Shown here: positions 1 to 15,679 of the stretch, one piece after another
How the letters are laid out: every line of letters starts with the position of its first letter
Position numbering within the stretch: position 1 is the stretch's first letter
Assembly: GCA_905250115.1 (NCBI GenBank)
Contig: CAJNOI010000008.1
Span: 697,822 to 761,821, forward strand
Direction: 5' to 3'
Length of the DNA: 64,000 nt
From: Adineta steineri
Taxonomy: Eukaryota > Rotifera > Eurotatoria > Adinetida > Adinetidae
Position numbers and translations under genes: made by a program
Notes under the pieces: generated by a model
Seen by the model: only the letters and a program-made list of their open reading frames with translations
The model's database searches: none
Told to the model about the DNA's origin: nothing

Positions 1-305
1 CATAAATTGTCAAATCTTGTATGTTAATTATAAGCTAATGTTACTTTGACATTCGGTTTTGTCTTTAAATAACTTTTTTTAATCAATAGAAATGTATTGA
101 TCATCTGTATGATATCAAAAAAAGAAAACAATTTCGTCCCACCTCTAATATATATTAATTATTTAGCAATAGAATTTTCTCTTATATTCTATGTCTGGTT
201 TTGAGCTTTTTTTAGAAAGATATTTTTGGGTTCTTGAATAGTCCTTTCACCTTCGTATATAAATGGTGCACATAATTATTTCTTTATTAAAATTTTTTTA
301 TAAGG
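1..305. other. Upstream region of the P450 gene
   Basis: A+T-rich sequence with no supportable gene. It presumably holds the 5' flank and promoter of the P450 that starts at 306. No clear TATA box or other motif stands out from the background. Confidence 0.5.
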
Positions 306-1892
306 ATGCTAGTCTTGGTGCTGGCCGCCTTCATTACTGTGCTAAGTATATGTCTTTTACGAAATCAAGTAAGTCATTTTTAAAATCTTAAAAAATAATC
401 TGAATTAAATTTATTTAATTTAGAAATCTAATAAAAATGAAAATGGAGAATTATCGATCACTGTACCATGGGGTCCTCGTCCCTGGCCAATTGTCGGTAA
501 CCTTCTTCAATTAGGTTATCGTCCATATGAAACCTTATATCGCTGGTCGAAAACATCAAACTATGGACCAATATTTCGCCTTCGTCTTGGTTCACAAATG
601 ATTGTTGTACTTAATTCTTCATCAGTTATTCGTGAAGCATTACATGATCATAGTGAAACATTTGCTGGTCGTCCATATCTTCATATGATTCATGAAACAT
701 TACATGGCAAAGGTGTTATATCAGCTCCATATGGTCGTGAATTTAATGATCATAAAAATTTTCTTATTAAAAGTTTCAATCGATTTGGACGTCGACGACG
801 ATCATCATTAGAAAATGGTTGTCTAGATGAAGTACGTTTTGTTGCTGAAAAAATTCGTGAAAAACAATCGTCACCATTTCATATTGGTAATATGTTAAGT
901 CAAATATCATGTAATAATATTTGTACATTAACATTTGGCCGTTATTTCGAAACAATAAATATGAGTAATTTATTTGAAAAAATTAATGAAAATTTTAATC
1001 AAACAGCAACAATAGCATGTTTTAATTTTTTACCATTTACAAGAAGATTTCGTAAGAATATATTTGAAAATGTCAATGATTGTAATCGTGTTATACAAAA
1101 ATTAGTTGGTGAATGTAAAACAAATTTTGATGATGAAGTTATAACGAATATTGTTGATGCTTATTTGGATGAAATGAATCAACATCGGCAAAGAAGTACT
1201 TATTTTTCAAAAGAAAATCTTGATTCACTTGTTCAAGATCTTTTTGTTGCTGGTACAGAAACTGTATCAAATACACTTAATTGGGCGATTTTTTATATTG
1301 TTGCACATCCACATGTACAACAACATATTCATGAAGAAATCGATGAAATTATTGGAAAAGATCGACCACCATGTGATAAAGATCGTTCTCGAATGTCTTA
1401 TATTGAAGCTGTTTTACTTGAAACAATGCGTTGTCATTGTGCTGGTCCAATATTACTTCCACGAGCAACAACACATGATATTACATTTCATGGTTATTTT
1501 ATTCCAAAAGATACATTTGTACTTGTTAATATGTGGTCAGCTATGAAAGATGAACAAAATTGGTCGGAACCAGAAAAATTCGAACCTGAACGATTTTTAG
1601 ATGAAAAACGTCGTTTATGTAATGTTAATCATCCTGCTATGATGCCATTTAGTGTTGGAAAACGTGCATGTACAGGTAAACAAGTTTTTTATTTAGAAAA
1701 AAACGAAATTTATAAACTATGTTTATTTTAGGTGAACAAATTGCAAAAATTCAATTATTTTTAATCTTGGTTAGTTTATTTCAAAAATTTGAATTTCGTT
1801 TTGCAAATGATTGGACACCAAAAGATCTTCGTGGTGAACCTGGTATAACTCTTCGGCCACCGAATTGTCAATATGAAGCTTTCGTTCGATAA
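306..1892 (+). CDS. Microsomal cytochrome P450 (CYP2-clan-like)
   Basis: Haem-thiolate monooxygenase, presumably anchored in the ER membrane. Three exons (306-368, 424-1675, 1732-1892) join in frame to 491 residues, a normal family length. Residues 1-18 form a hydrophobic anchor, followed by the proline-rich hinge PWGPRPWPIVGN (about 36-47). The I-helix oxygen-binding motif AGTET lies near 297, the K-helix ExxR (ETMR) near 354, and the haem loop FSVGKRACTG near 430 with the cysteine ligand near 437. The second intron cuts the haem loop between T and G. Overall layout resembles the CYP2 clan, but the substrate cannot be told from sequence. The gene is convergent with the ATP synthase gene downstream. 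All key residues are present, so it looks functional. Confidence 0.93.
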
Positions 1893-2224
1893 ACATATAA
1901 ATTTTTACCTTTTAACCCTTTGTTCGCTTTCCTATTTCTGTATTGAATTAAATAAATACTATTGAATGTCTATTTTTTTTTAATTTTATTTAATATGATG
2001 GTAGGAGAGAAAAATAGAGATCAAGAGAGAGAAAGACAAAATGTGCCAAATTACACTAAAGAAACTGATATAACAGGTAGAACAAAGCAACGGGTATGTT
2101 GTTTGAACTGTTGATGACAAGTCTACTAGTTAAATTTTTTATCTTCTTCAAAAAAAGAGTTCGGAAAAGAAAAACTGAAAATCGCTACTAAAAAAAATGG
2201 CACAAATATATTAATTGTTCCAAT
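1893..2224. other. Convergent 3' regions of P450 and ATP synthase alpha
   Basis: Short A+T-rich spacer between two genes that end towards each other. An AATAAA-type poly(A) signal for the P450 lies near 1949-1956. A purine-rich run (GAGAGAAA type) follows near 2004-2040. No gene seen. Confidence 0.6.
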
Positions 2225-4468
<2,244 letters not shown>

Positions 4469-4968
4469 GTTTTTTATTCAAATATTGTTGTTAGTGGTTA
4501 TATGTGAATAAAAATAATAAGCAAAAGAAAAGAGAACGATGTGTACAGAAGAGTTTCATAGCAGAGGCTTTCGAGAAAGATTCATGAAAGATAAAAATAA
4601 AAAAAAAATTCTTAAGAAAGAAAATAATATAGAATTCAATTGTTTAGTTTTAAAAAATCTTTTTAAATTTTCTTTAAAGAAAAATTTCGTATATTAATTT
4701 ATTTATCACATAGAGGTCACTTATGTTCTCCATTAAATTGATTGGTTTTATTCATGTATTCAATCATTCGAAATTTTTAAATTAGAAATCAGTTCAATTC
4801 TTTTGTTAGTTTATTCCATTTTGTCTATGTTAATAACTTCAACTATTTCCGGTGTTTATTATTGAACAGTGAAAAGTACATATAAAATGTTTGTATTATT
4901 TAAAAATATATTTCAAGGAAATTAATCTAATTGGTTTTTTTTCTTTTTTGAATCTATTATATAATTAG
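4469..4968. promoter_or_regulatory. Divergent promoter region, ATP synthase alpha / PELP1-like
   Basis: About 500 bases between the ATG of the minus-strand ATP synthase gene and the first clear coding exon of the plus-strand PELP1-like gene. It must hold both promoters and probably a short 5' exon of the PELP1-like gene that I could not place. Candidate ATGs at 4713 and 4825 do not splice in the right phase to the acceptor at 4967-4968. Confidence 0.45.
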
Positions 4969-7900
4969 GTCAACTGGAAATACTCTTGAAGAACTTCATC
5001 GATTTTTTGAAGATGATCCAGATGATTATCATTTGGAAGCAGAAGCTGAAAGTCGACTTAAAGCTCTTTATTCATATCTTGTTGTAATAATTTCCATATA
5101 GAAAAAAAAAACAATTTGTTATTTTTATCTTTTAATTAGAATGCAACATCAAGAACAATGTTGCAAATTGGTTTAAATGGTTTATTAACATATGTTAAAG
5201 CATCTCAAAGAAGTGCTATTATTGACGAATTATTGTTATCAAAAGATTATATTTCAGAAATTATTACGATTGCTGCTGATCATTTTACTACAGTTAGTAT
5301 AGCAAAAATAGATTCATATTCTTGAAATAGGAAAAGAGAATTTTCTTAGAAAATTATTTGAATTTTTTTTCATATAATTTTAATGACTTGGCATTGTGCC
5401 AACTATTTAATATTGAATGAATTTTTTATTCTAGGCACCATTACTATCAGCAACATGTCTTTATGAATGCATGTTAAATTATCCAAAAAAATTTTCATCA
5501 TTTCTTATTGTATGTGAATTTATTTATATATGTATTCATTATTAAATTCTTTTTTTTTTTAAGAATAAATTTCGTCCAGTATTACCTCGTATTATCTATA
5601 AAAAAATGTCTGGCCCAAGTGAAGTAAGAAGAAAATTAAATATTTTGCTTAAATAAATAAAATAATCGAAAATTGTTTTTTGAATAGATTTCTTGCAAAT
5701 GTATTGCTCATTTATCTGTACTTGGAATACCATCAAGTTCAAAACAAGCAAAATCATGGAAAAATGAATATGATCGTTATCTTAAAATATCTTCACTTCT
5801 CATCGATCAACTTTATTCCGGAATAAATGGTAAATGACATATTTTATTAATTTATATATTTATTTATTTTGTTTCGTTATTAGATTCTCTTTGTCCAGAA
5901 ATAACTGATATTGAAACAGCATTAATAGCAGAAATTGGAGACGTTATTTCATCAACTGATTATGCGGCTATTTTTTGTAATTGTTGTAATATATTAAGAA
6001 ATCTATTCTAGTAATACTATTATAAACAATAATGATTGATTAATAACTTGTCTATTTAGCGTGCAATTGGAGTCTCCAGTAACAGTACCATGTGAACGAA
6101 CATTTAAATTAATATCAAAAGTTTTGTCGATTAATAATCAACAATTTGTAAGCAAAAAAAACCATTTCTACCAAGAAGTTGCGTGTATATGAGTTGTATT
6201 TAGAATATACTTCATCGTAAACAACCTTTACCAACATTGATTGGCTCTTGCGTTCAATTATGTGATACACTTGTTACTTTGTATAGTTTTCTTCTATTTT
6301 TTTTGAAATTCTTATTTTGTTTTTTCTGTTTAGGAATCCATCATCATTTATGTTTAATATTCGATCAATATTTTCATTAATTATTTCATTACTTGATCTT
6401 GTACGACCACAAGCTGAATATTTGTAAATACTTTCTTTTTCTATTAAAAACAAAAGTTCTTATTTGTTTTTTTCAAATATAGAACATTATCAATTAGTAT
6501 TTATCAGTTATTAACAAATTTATTTGCTTTATTTCAACGACAAGTTAGAATTGATGTTGATATATTACAAAAACTCATTCGATGGATTATAAATGATTCA
6601 ACAATACGTATGCGATCAAGAATACCAGTTGCATATTTATCAAAACCAGATCATAATCTATCACGAGTTGTAATTAATTGTATGAACAATTTCTTTTTAT
6701 ATCTGTTTGTTTTATTTATATTTAAATCTTTTACTAGGTACTCAACAATTACTTAATGTCTATTCGGATCATATGCCGAAAGATCAATATATTGTAAGGA
6801 TTAAATAAATTATTCAATCAGAAATAATTCATATTTTTTCTTAATAGCTCATTCAAAATCATTTTATACAAACATTGATGGCGTGTCAAGCCACGAATGG
6901 TAATATTAATAAACCATATGACGATGAAATATGTCGTATTGGTTTATATAATATTCTTGAATGTTTATTAATTAATGAAAGAGCTGATTGCTCAACAATT
7001 ATTGCTATTAGTAAAGATGTTATTGATAATGCAGCTATAGTAGATTCATCTGTTAAAGTAAGAATAAAAGCCCTTTTCTTTTCTTTTGTAAACACTCAAC
7101 TTTGATTATATAGTTTAAATATTTTTCATAAAAAATTCTTTATTTTAGGTTAAAATGGCAGTACGAAAATTAAAACTTATATGGCAACAAGTACATGATT
7201 CGTCCAGTCATTTATATCAACCATGGTCATTTTTAAATATTGATCAACCACGAAAAGCTGTTTCGAATAATGTCAATACTTCAATGACGACAAATGATCT
7301 TCGTAATGTATTTGCTCCTTCATCCATGCCAATGATTAGTAATGTTCAATCATCATCATCAATATCAATGATGCATACAGAACAATTACCTTTAATCAAT
7401 CAACAATCACTTTCAAAACCATCAGTCTATCAAACACCTAGAGAAATAACAACAGCAAATGCATTTTTACAAGCACCATCATCACCACTACAACAACCAT
7501 CTACATCAATGCAATTTTCGTCTCTTGATTTATTACCTAAAACACCACAATCAAATCTCAATGCGATTACACAACCTATTATAGGTAAATTTAAAATAAT
7601 AGATTATTACATATATACCTTTTTTTTATATTGTAAAGAAGGAAATAAAGAAGAATATAATCCAGTTCCTGAACAACAACGTAAACGAATTAAATTAGAT
7701 GATACACGACCAGTTGAAGTAGACGATGAAGATGAAGATGGAGCTGAACGTAAAATGATTGATTTTTTCATTTGCGATATTTATTAAATTTAATTCTAGA
7801 AATTTTTGCTAATGAAAGCGATGAAGATGAAAATGAGAATGACCATATAGATGATTATGATGACGAAGATATTGCAGATGAAAGTGAAGAAATGGATGAA

Positions 7901-9529
7901 AGTGATGAAGTTGATGATGATGAAGGTAATGTTGATGAAGAAGGTGAATCAGATATCAATTCAGAAGATGATGAAAACTTTTTACATACAAATGGTATTA
8001 AAAAAACTAATCAACACTTAGGTACTATTATTTCTCTATTCAGATTTCTTTTGAGTTGTTCTATGATTAGTATAGAGATAGTATTTGAGTTCGGCCTATT
8101 GCGCTTTCATGAATAGAGGATACAAAATAAATATTGTGACATTTCTTTAATTGTCTACTGTTGAATCATAATGAAAATCTGAGTAATACAATTTTTGTTC
8201 GTTTAGGTATTCATCAATCAAATGTTGATTTACTTGGTATCGATGGTCCACCATCTGATGCCTATCTTCAAACAATGAATGATAATCTTCATAAAAAATT
8301 TCGTCGTCAAAATCATCATGAACAACCATATTCACCATTACAACATCCATCATCAACAGATTTTTCACATATTAATCAAATGTATCATTCTGGCCAGTTA
8401 AATGGTGATCATAAAAATAATATTAATAAACCAGCAAATGGAAATGGTCAAATATTATCAACAAGTGGTGCTAACGCTGATGGTGACGATGATGATGATG
8501 ATGATGATATTGTATTAGTTAGTGATGATGATAGTGGAGAAAGAAAAACAGAAATAAAAATAACTCGTATGTATTTTTTCTATTAAAATTAAATTATTTA
8601 TATATTTTTTTTCCTTTAGATGTGCCTTCTTCAGAACCAACAATGTATGTATCTGATATACCAGCAGCATATGTTCAAACAGTTACAATAAAATCAACAA
8701 AAACAACAACAACAACATTAATAACGAATGATGCTGTATCTGCTAAAGATTTATTAGAAGATATTGATAGGGTACGATGTTGTTTATTTCACAAAAAGAA
8801 AGATCATTTAAATATAGAAAAAAAAAATTGTTTTGAATGCGATATGAAAAGTCTTTAGGAAAATAATCTATTTGATCTATTTTAAATCTGAGAAAACATT
8901 GACCGGTAATGAAATATATATCGAGTGAAGCCGATCTGTAATAAATAGAGATGAGATGAAATATTTAGTTAATAAATGATTGGAAAACTTTTTAGATTTA
9001 ATGTGAATAACCTTTGATGTAGTTCCTCCTCATAGATTGAGAGAGTTAACAGATCAGACAATTCATCTAGATTTTTTTCTAAAGACTTTTCTATCGCAAA
9101 CAAATTGTCAATAAAATATACTTCCATAACAAAGATAAAAATGTTTATTTATCTATTTCTTTTTTTTAAACACAGTTCTAAATTCAAGTTTGTTTTGTTC
9201 GATTTTATTGACTTTTTGCTTCTCCTTAGTACAGTCTTCATGTGGTAATGTTGTTCACATAGAGACAGCATCTGTCGACAATTCTGCCACATCATTAAAT
9301 CTAGCTATTCAGGTATGCTCAGATGAAATGAAGCATCTGTAAAATATAAATAAATCTATCTTTTGAAACTTATTCTCATACTGAATTATATTTTTAATTT
9401 TCATAAATATATATAAATTTGAAGATTAAATATTTCATCTTCTATTCAAAGGAAACAATGGAATCACTTCGTGATGCTGTTAATCTTGTTAGTGATGATT
9501 ATACAATATCAAATAATGAACAGAATTAA
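4969..9529 (+). CDS. PELP1: PELP1/Rix1-like ribosome-biogenesis protein (5' exon unresolved)
   Basis: Homologue of PELP1 (yeast Rix1), a nuclear scaffold of the complex with WDR18, TEX10 and SENP3 that matures the 60S ribosomal subunit. At least a dozen short exons encode an all-helical N-terminal region, including FSSFLINKF...SWKNEYDRY...LYSG and SPVTVPCERTF blocks that match the PELP1 RIX1 domain. After this come a Q/S/P-rich linker (about 7250-7580), a KRIKLD nuclear-localisation-like stretch (about 7684) and strongly acidic tracts (7720-7990 and 8485-8540, including IVLVSDDDSG). Last exons are about 9236-9315 and 9453-9529, joined in phase 0. The intron ahead of them uses a TACAG acceptor at 9235. 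The first coding exon, with the true ATG, was not found; coding is open from 4969. An AATAAA follows the stop. Confidence 0.82.
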
Positions 9530-10105
9530 ACAATAAAACTAAATTCATTGATTATGTTTGTATTTTTTATTTTTTGATGTATGTAATTCATTCTAAAACA
9601 TACATCGTATTACTTCATTTCGGTTATGTATATGTGATGATAGAAGAAAACAAAAAAAAGGAAAACTAATTATTCGTGTGTTTATGTGTGTTCGTGATAG
9701 ACTTTTCTTTTTTCTTTCATTTAACATATGTGTCTTTAGCCGCTGAGCAGTTCTACATTTATTGTTGTTGTTCAACTTTGTCACTGTTATTCATTTTTTT
9801 TTCTCTCCTGGCTTTTTTCTGTTCTCATTCTTTTTTTTCTCCTTCTTCTTGGCTGTTAGACGGGTGAAAAACAACGACAATAAAAAAAATACAGATAAGA
9901 TAACAAAACAAAAGAAATAGAATATAAAAGAATATAAAGATTATTACTTTTCATATTTTATCGATTACTCAGATGAAATATGAATAAGTTAATTCTATAG
10001 AAAAATCTTTTTAAGTCTAAGTAATAAAATATAAAAAATTGATAATTTTCTTTTATTTCTTTATTTTCGTATATAATATAAAAAAGAATTTATTTCTTAC
10101 TTTTG
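9530..10105. other. Spacer between PELP1-like and MYG1 genes
   Basis: A+T-rich spacer between two plus-strand genes. It starts with the PELP1-like poly(A) signal (AATAAA near 9531) and has T/C-rich runs around 9700-9860. No gene or clear promoter element seen. Confidence 0.5.
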
Positions 10106-11782
10106 ATGATATCAATAATCAGACGTTTGCACGGATTTCAACGAATAATGTCAAATACTAATACAATCAAGATTGGTACACATAATGGCCATTTTCATTG
10201 TGATGAAATATTTGCCTGTTTTCTATTAAAAAATCTACCTCGTTATGCTGATGCAGAAATTATCAGGTTAGTTAAGTGATTTGAGAAAAAGTCATACGTA
10301 TACAATATTCGAGTTGAGATTCAAATCATAATTAAAAATACTTCATACGAATTGTATGTCGTTTGTGATTAAAATGGATTAATAATGATTAACAGTTATG
10401 GAGTTTCGAATTGATTTAGACCAATGACCCATTAATCAAGAGTTACGATTGTTTTATTCATTGGTAGAACAGCGCATGAATAAATGTACTTTTCTTGAGA
10501 TATTAAGTCAGAGTTGCAGAATCTTGCTTGTGCGCCCCCACACGGGGAAGGAAATTTCGAAAAATTATGGGGCAGTCTTCGAAATTTAACTTGGAAAATT
10601 TTTCGAAAAAAATTCCGCGGGGGTGGATATTTTTCATTTTTTGGAAAATTCTGTACCCCTATATTAAGTTTTCAACACGTAGTTGTTGTTCACAGCTATT
10701 ATTTTAACTCTCTAATAATTACAGTAGATACTTATCTAAACACATATTTCATGCTCATTTAAGAATAAAATTTTCACTGATATTAACTATTGAATTTGTT
10801 CATTATAATCTTCTATTTACAGAACTCGTGATCCAAAGATATTAGCCGAATGCGATACCGTTGTTGATGTTGGTGGTATATTCAATGCTGAACAAAAACG
10901 ATTCGATCATCATCAAAAAACATTTACCGATACCTTTCATTCTTTACGACCAGAAAAACCATGGACAATTAAATTATCCAGTGCTGGTTTAATTTATGTA
11001 CATTTCGGTCAAGAAATATTAAAAGAATTATTAAAAAAAGAAACAATGGATGACAGTGTTAGAGAGCATTTATCAAAAATTTTATTTGACAAACTATATG
11101 AATATTTTGTACAAGAAATTGATGCTATTGATAATGGAGTTGATATTGGTGAAAATATGAAATATAGAATTAGTACAAATCTTAGTGCACGCGCTGGATA
11201 TTTCAATCCAGCTTGGAATGATCCAAATCCTACCGAAAAAGAGGAGACTGGATTTAAACAAGCCATGGAATTAATCGGTAAAGAATTTCTTGATAGATTT
11301 CATGATTATATTCATCGATGGTGGCCAGCAAGATCATTACTTGAACAGGCTATTGCTAAACGTTTTGATGTATGTGATCTCAATCGAAAACTATATCTAT
11401 TATTAATATTTTATATTTTTAGATTGATTCATCCGGTTCAATTCTTGTGTTAGATCAACCATTACCATGGCGTGAACATTTATTTGATATTGAACAAGAA
11501 GAAAAAGAAAAACTTGGTGATAAAATAAAATATGTTCTATATCCTGATTCAAATAAAACATGGCGTATACAAGCTGTTCCATTAAATAATAAATCCTTTG
11601 AGAATCGTTTATCATTACATAAACAATGGCAAGGTTTACGTGATGATGAATTAAGTACAAAATCCGGTATACCAGGATGTATATTTGTACATGCATCTGG
11701 CTTTATTGGTGGAAATGCCACATATGATGGTGTTTTAACTATGGCACGACGTTCGCTTGAATTAGAGCATACAAAAGAATGA
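10106..11782 (+). CDS. MYG1: MYG1 exonuclease (UPF0160, DHH-like)
   Basis: Mitochondrial/nuclear 3'-5' RNA exonuclease of the DHH-like MYG1 family, which processes RNA in both compartments. Three exons (10106-10266, 10823-11369, 11423-11782) join to 355 residues, similar to animal MYG1. The N-terminus [15 protein letters not shown] looks like a mitochondrial targeting peptide, with a second in-frame Met at residue 15 that could give a non-mitochondrial form. Metal-binding motifs are [10 protein letters not shown] (about 24-33), VDVGG and RFDHHQKTF. The family blocks [14 protein letters not shown] and [17 protein letters not shown] are intact. Intron 1 (10267-10822) is ten times longer than its neighbours because it holds a hAT-type MITE. 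The gene is convergent with the ectonucleotidase downstream. Confidence 0.96.
10509..10661. mobile_element. hAT-type MITE in MYG1 intron 1
   Basis: A 153-base element flanked by a perfect 8-base direct repeat TATTAAGT (10501-10508 and 10662-10669), the target-site duplication size of hAT transposons. Its ends are imperfect inverted repeats: left CAGAGTTGCAGAATCTTGC and right (reverse complement) TAGGGGTACAGAATTTTCC match at 13 of 19 positions. The inside is locally G+C rich (GCGCCCCCACACGGGG, CCGCGGGGG) against an A+T-rich background. There is no room for a transposase, so it would depend on one elsewhere. Confidence 0.8.
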
Positions 11783-12116
11783 AAATAAAACTATTTTATG
11801 TCACTGTTTTTTTCTTGAATATCAACTTAAGCAGTGTAAAATAAAAAAAAAAGCGTTGAACAACATATATATATATATATACTATAACTAATACATCAAC
11901 ACATCACATATATGTATATTTATATAAGCGTATACTTGTATACACAAAACGAACATATTAACTACAATATTCTTTTTTTTTTCAAGTCTAATAATGATGA
12001 CTAGATGGAGCTCGATAATGCTTTGATGCAAAGTCGACTCTAGTTATTCTTTTTAAAACTACATACATTAAATAAGAACAAAGAAGAGAAAAAAGAAACA
12101 CCGGTTTTGTTAATGT
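11783..12116. other. Convergent 3' regions of MYG1 and ENTPD genes
   Basis: Spacer between two genes that end towards each other. It contains AATAAAA just after the MYG1 stop (11784-11790) and a short TA-dinucleotide run near 11866-11880. No gene seen. Confidence 0.6.
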
Positions 12117-14316
12117 TTATGCAAGTGGCTGTTCATGAGGTTGAGCATAACCATCTCTAGTTACTGTAGTTCTTTGACGAGTTCGTTTATAATATGCATG
12201 ACGGATATATGTATGACATGTAAGTATAAGAAAAATAAGTGTAACTAAAACTATAATTAAGGAAATTGTTACCCAGCTGACATATTGATTTTTTCCTATT
12301 GGTTTTTCACGAAATTCAGCCGGAATGTAATTTGTTTGATTAATCATATAGCCAAGTGTCCAACCAACTTTACCTGTTGGAAATGTATTGGCAAAACTTA
12401 AACGTTTCAAATCACTGTCTTTAAAACCAATAGCATATGTTAATAAAAGCCACATATACCAAGCATCAAAACATAATGCTCGTTTATGTATTTCATTACT
12501 TGACGTCATTGATTCTTGTTCATAAAGTCTCGGATAATTAGTTTCACACTACAAGAAAATTATATATTTGTCTAAAACAATCTTTTTCACATTAGTATTT
12601 TACTTACGACACTGACAAGTCGTTGATTTATTTCTTCTAATGAAAAATCTTTCAATTTATATCGTTCTTTTGTTGCCTCCGATGGTTTTGTCATACCTAT
12701 ACGAAATAAAATTATCAACTTTTTATTTTTCATAAAAAAAATCTGTTAATTACCATGTGCTAAATTATCAAATACATAATAATAGCCCGAAAGACCAATA
12801 AAATTAATTTTTGATGGTAAATTCGGTTGAAATGTATGATCAAATGTACAATATTCTTGTTTAAATGTACAATTAACTGTTTTATCATTACGTTTAGCAT
12901 CAAATAAACTAGTAAGACGTTGACGACATTGAGCAGCATTTCCTACACCAACAAATGTAAATAATGTAACATTGGCATTATTATTAAATTGTTGATGTTC
13001 ATTCATTGTACATGGTGAACGAAATATATTCGCTGCTGTTAATGAATCATTAGCACCACTTGCTAAACATGGATCACGTATAAAGATTCGTGTTGTTGCT
13101 GGTGCAAATGTTCGATTATTATTTACTGCGGCATTAATAAGACGAGCTCGATATCGTCTTAATGCTTCATTTTTACCCCAACATAAATAACTATGAGCAT
13201 ATGGACTATAAACTGAATCAAACAATGTAATATTTGTTGTAAATTCTGCTGGAATTGGTTCATCATCAGCAGTCGCTTTATCTATAGAATAGAATACGTG
13301 CTTTTGTTTTTCTTGAATAAATTTTAATTGAAAAAAAACTTACAAGTAAATGTGACTTGTGTTGAAGCACCACCTAAATCAAGTACACCAACCATATCTG
13401 GGTCAAGTTCATCTGGGCCAACCGAACTATCCATTTGTTTCTTTTTTGCATGACGATGTTTAAATTTTTCTAAGAGAATATTTGTTGTTATCCAACCATC
13501 AATAGCTTCTTCCATTCCAGTCAAAATTCGTACCTATATAAATCAAAGAAAAAGCATGTAGAAGACCTTTTAATGTTGAAATATTTTTCATTATCTATTT
13601 TATCACTACATATAATCAAAAAATAGCATTCCTACCGATAATTTATTATACATATATATCTGATGCTATCTGTGCCTTTATCAAAAATATGTGATATATT
13701 ATATATGTATTCATTATTTCTTTTTTTATGAAAAAATAACTAAACTTACTTGTCGTGCAGCAACAAATTGAAATGGATATCTTGAAAATATATCTCGTAT
13801 CGTTTCAAATACATGATTTGCTCGTGTTGCATTACGTAATCGTGATAAACGCATACCAGCTGTAGCACCAAGAAAAATTGGTGCAAATTTTTGACGATTT
13901 GATGGTATTTTTGACATAGCTTTTTGTAGACAAGGTTTAAAATAATCATGTAATTGATCAAGATGTTGTTCAAAATCTGATATCGCTTTAAGTTTAATTG
14001 CTTCACCTTTCTTTTTTGATTCTCCAGCATAGACTGCTGCTACTGGACAAGTAAAAAATTCATTAACTGATGATGTTGTACCTAAACCATCTGATTTATC
14101 AGCTGGCCAATGGTAAACAAACATTTCTGTATGTGAACTGCCTGCATCAAAAACAATAGCATAATTAGTAAATGGTATTACACGTGCTCGATAAATAATT
14201 GTTAAATAAATAACTATTATAACGGCAATTACAAATAGAGTTGTTGCAATTCCTTGAATGAAATTAATAATCGAACGAATACGTTTTTGACGACTCAGTT
14301 GTTGTTGATCATCCAT
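12117..14316 (-). CDS. Ecto-nucleoside triphosphate diphosphohydrolase (CD39-type)
   Basis: Cell-surface enzyme that hydrolyses extracellular ATP/ADP to AMP, shaping purinergic signalling. Five exons (14316-13750, 13533-13344, 13281-12754, 12696-12608, 12548-12117) give 601 residues, longer than the roughly 500 of human CD39. There is a membrane segment near each end (about 23-42 and the last 60 residues, WVTISLIIVLVTLIFLIL), as in ENTPD1/2/3/8. Apyrase conserved regions are present: ACR1 DAGSSHT (57-63), ACR2 GATAGMRL (150-157), ACR3 EEAIDGWITTN and ACR4 LDLGGAST (240-247). ACR3 has ID where AxYGW is typical. The extra length lies in a basic KHRHAKKKQ insert before ACR4 and in the extracellular loops. 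Paralogue choice within the ENTPD1/2/3/8 group is not possible by eye. Confidence 0.93.
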
Positions 14317-15659
14317 AGGTGTTGGTTAATAGAATATTGATGTCGAGAAGAGATTTATTAAAAGCTTTTTCTTTTGTCTCTAGAATATCAAACATTAGCA
14401 ATAGAAAAAAATGTATATGACATGTCATTGCGCTTATATGTCAACGCATATCGATAGAGTAACAGTATTATTATCATTAATCAATAACTATCATCAATTT
14501 TGATTAGTATATATTAATCACAAAAGAATGAAAGATTATATATATATGTGCCTGCTAGTATATTAAATAGAATAAATAGACAAGTTATGATATAATAAAT
14601 GAAAAAAATGAAAGAAAAATAATTAAAAAATACCTATCTATAAATATTATATCGATTGTAATTACATCGTAGAGAGAAAAAACATAATAAACATGCGCGA
14701 ATAAGATACGACAGATATATAAACATCTAAATCTATTCTGACAGAATCGTGGTCTTACCCGTTCTACCTCGTCAAATATTTCTCACTTTCTGTCGAAGTA
14801 ATACGATATAACAATATAATTGATGATATATATTACTTTCTCTTTCTCTTATCTTATATTAGTTGTGCCTTTTTTTTTCTATCCATCTGTTATGAGAATA
14901 GGTTACAATAATTAAAAGTCAGTTACATTTATATAAACTATTTCATATCAAGTCAATACTACAAATATTCAATTATTAACATCTATTTGCTTATATTTCA
15001 TACTTATTAAATAATTTTATTGACTAAATATTTTGTGATTACGTATTTTTTTGTTTTACTAATAACTCACGTTTGAAATCTGAAAATCGTAGATGGTAAC
15101 ACTCAACTTATTCGTATGTCTAATAGACTTTTCTATTTCTACCGGTAGTTCAATACGAGTTATCAAAATTGTTTTAGAGAGAAATAAATATTTGTAAAGT
15201 TTTTTTTTTGCTTCCTATGTGATTGAAGATTTATCTATCTCATTGACAAATAGAGAGAAGTCTTTACAAAGTCACTATGCTGAAGGAAATAAATTGAAAG
15301 TATATTGACAAACAACAACGCCACTAGGTGTTTTTTTCCCTACTTTTTCTCTTTCCCTACCTAGTTTTTCATTCAACCGATAGTGTATATATAAAGAATC
15401 AACTCGTTTTCTTTTCTTTAGCTCTCTCTCTTTGCCTCTCTTAAATGCACATTTTACACACACAAATGAAAGAAAATAGAAGACACAATAAAAAATGACT
15501 TGCAGAATAGTTAATTTCTTTATTGTAAACCTCTCCAAATGCCAATTCATGTTAATTACAAAACGTAAACAAGAGCATACATAGAACTATACAAAACACA
15601 TGCCGAATTTTATCAACATGACTAACGAATAAACAACCATATCATGTATTACTACAATA

Positions 15660-15679
15660 TTTCTCAAGGCTTTGAGAAA
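15660..15679. repeat. Perfect short hairpin (8-base stem)
   Basis: TTTCTCAA / TTGAGAAA arms with a GGCT loop, followed at about 15689-15700 by CAGCAGTGCTG, a second tiny palindrome. The surrounding 70 bases are less A+T rich than the flanks. Could be a structured transcript or chance. Confidence 0.35.

Noticed and set aside
8147..8368. Antisense frame overlapping the PELP1-like gene
   Set aside because: Composition is the mirror of the acidic/Q-rich coding exon; the plus-strand exon has better family and splice support.
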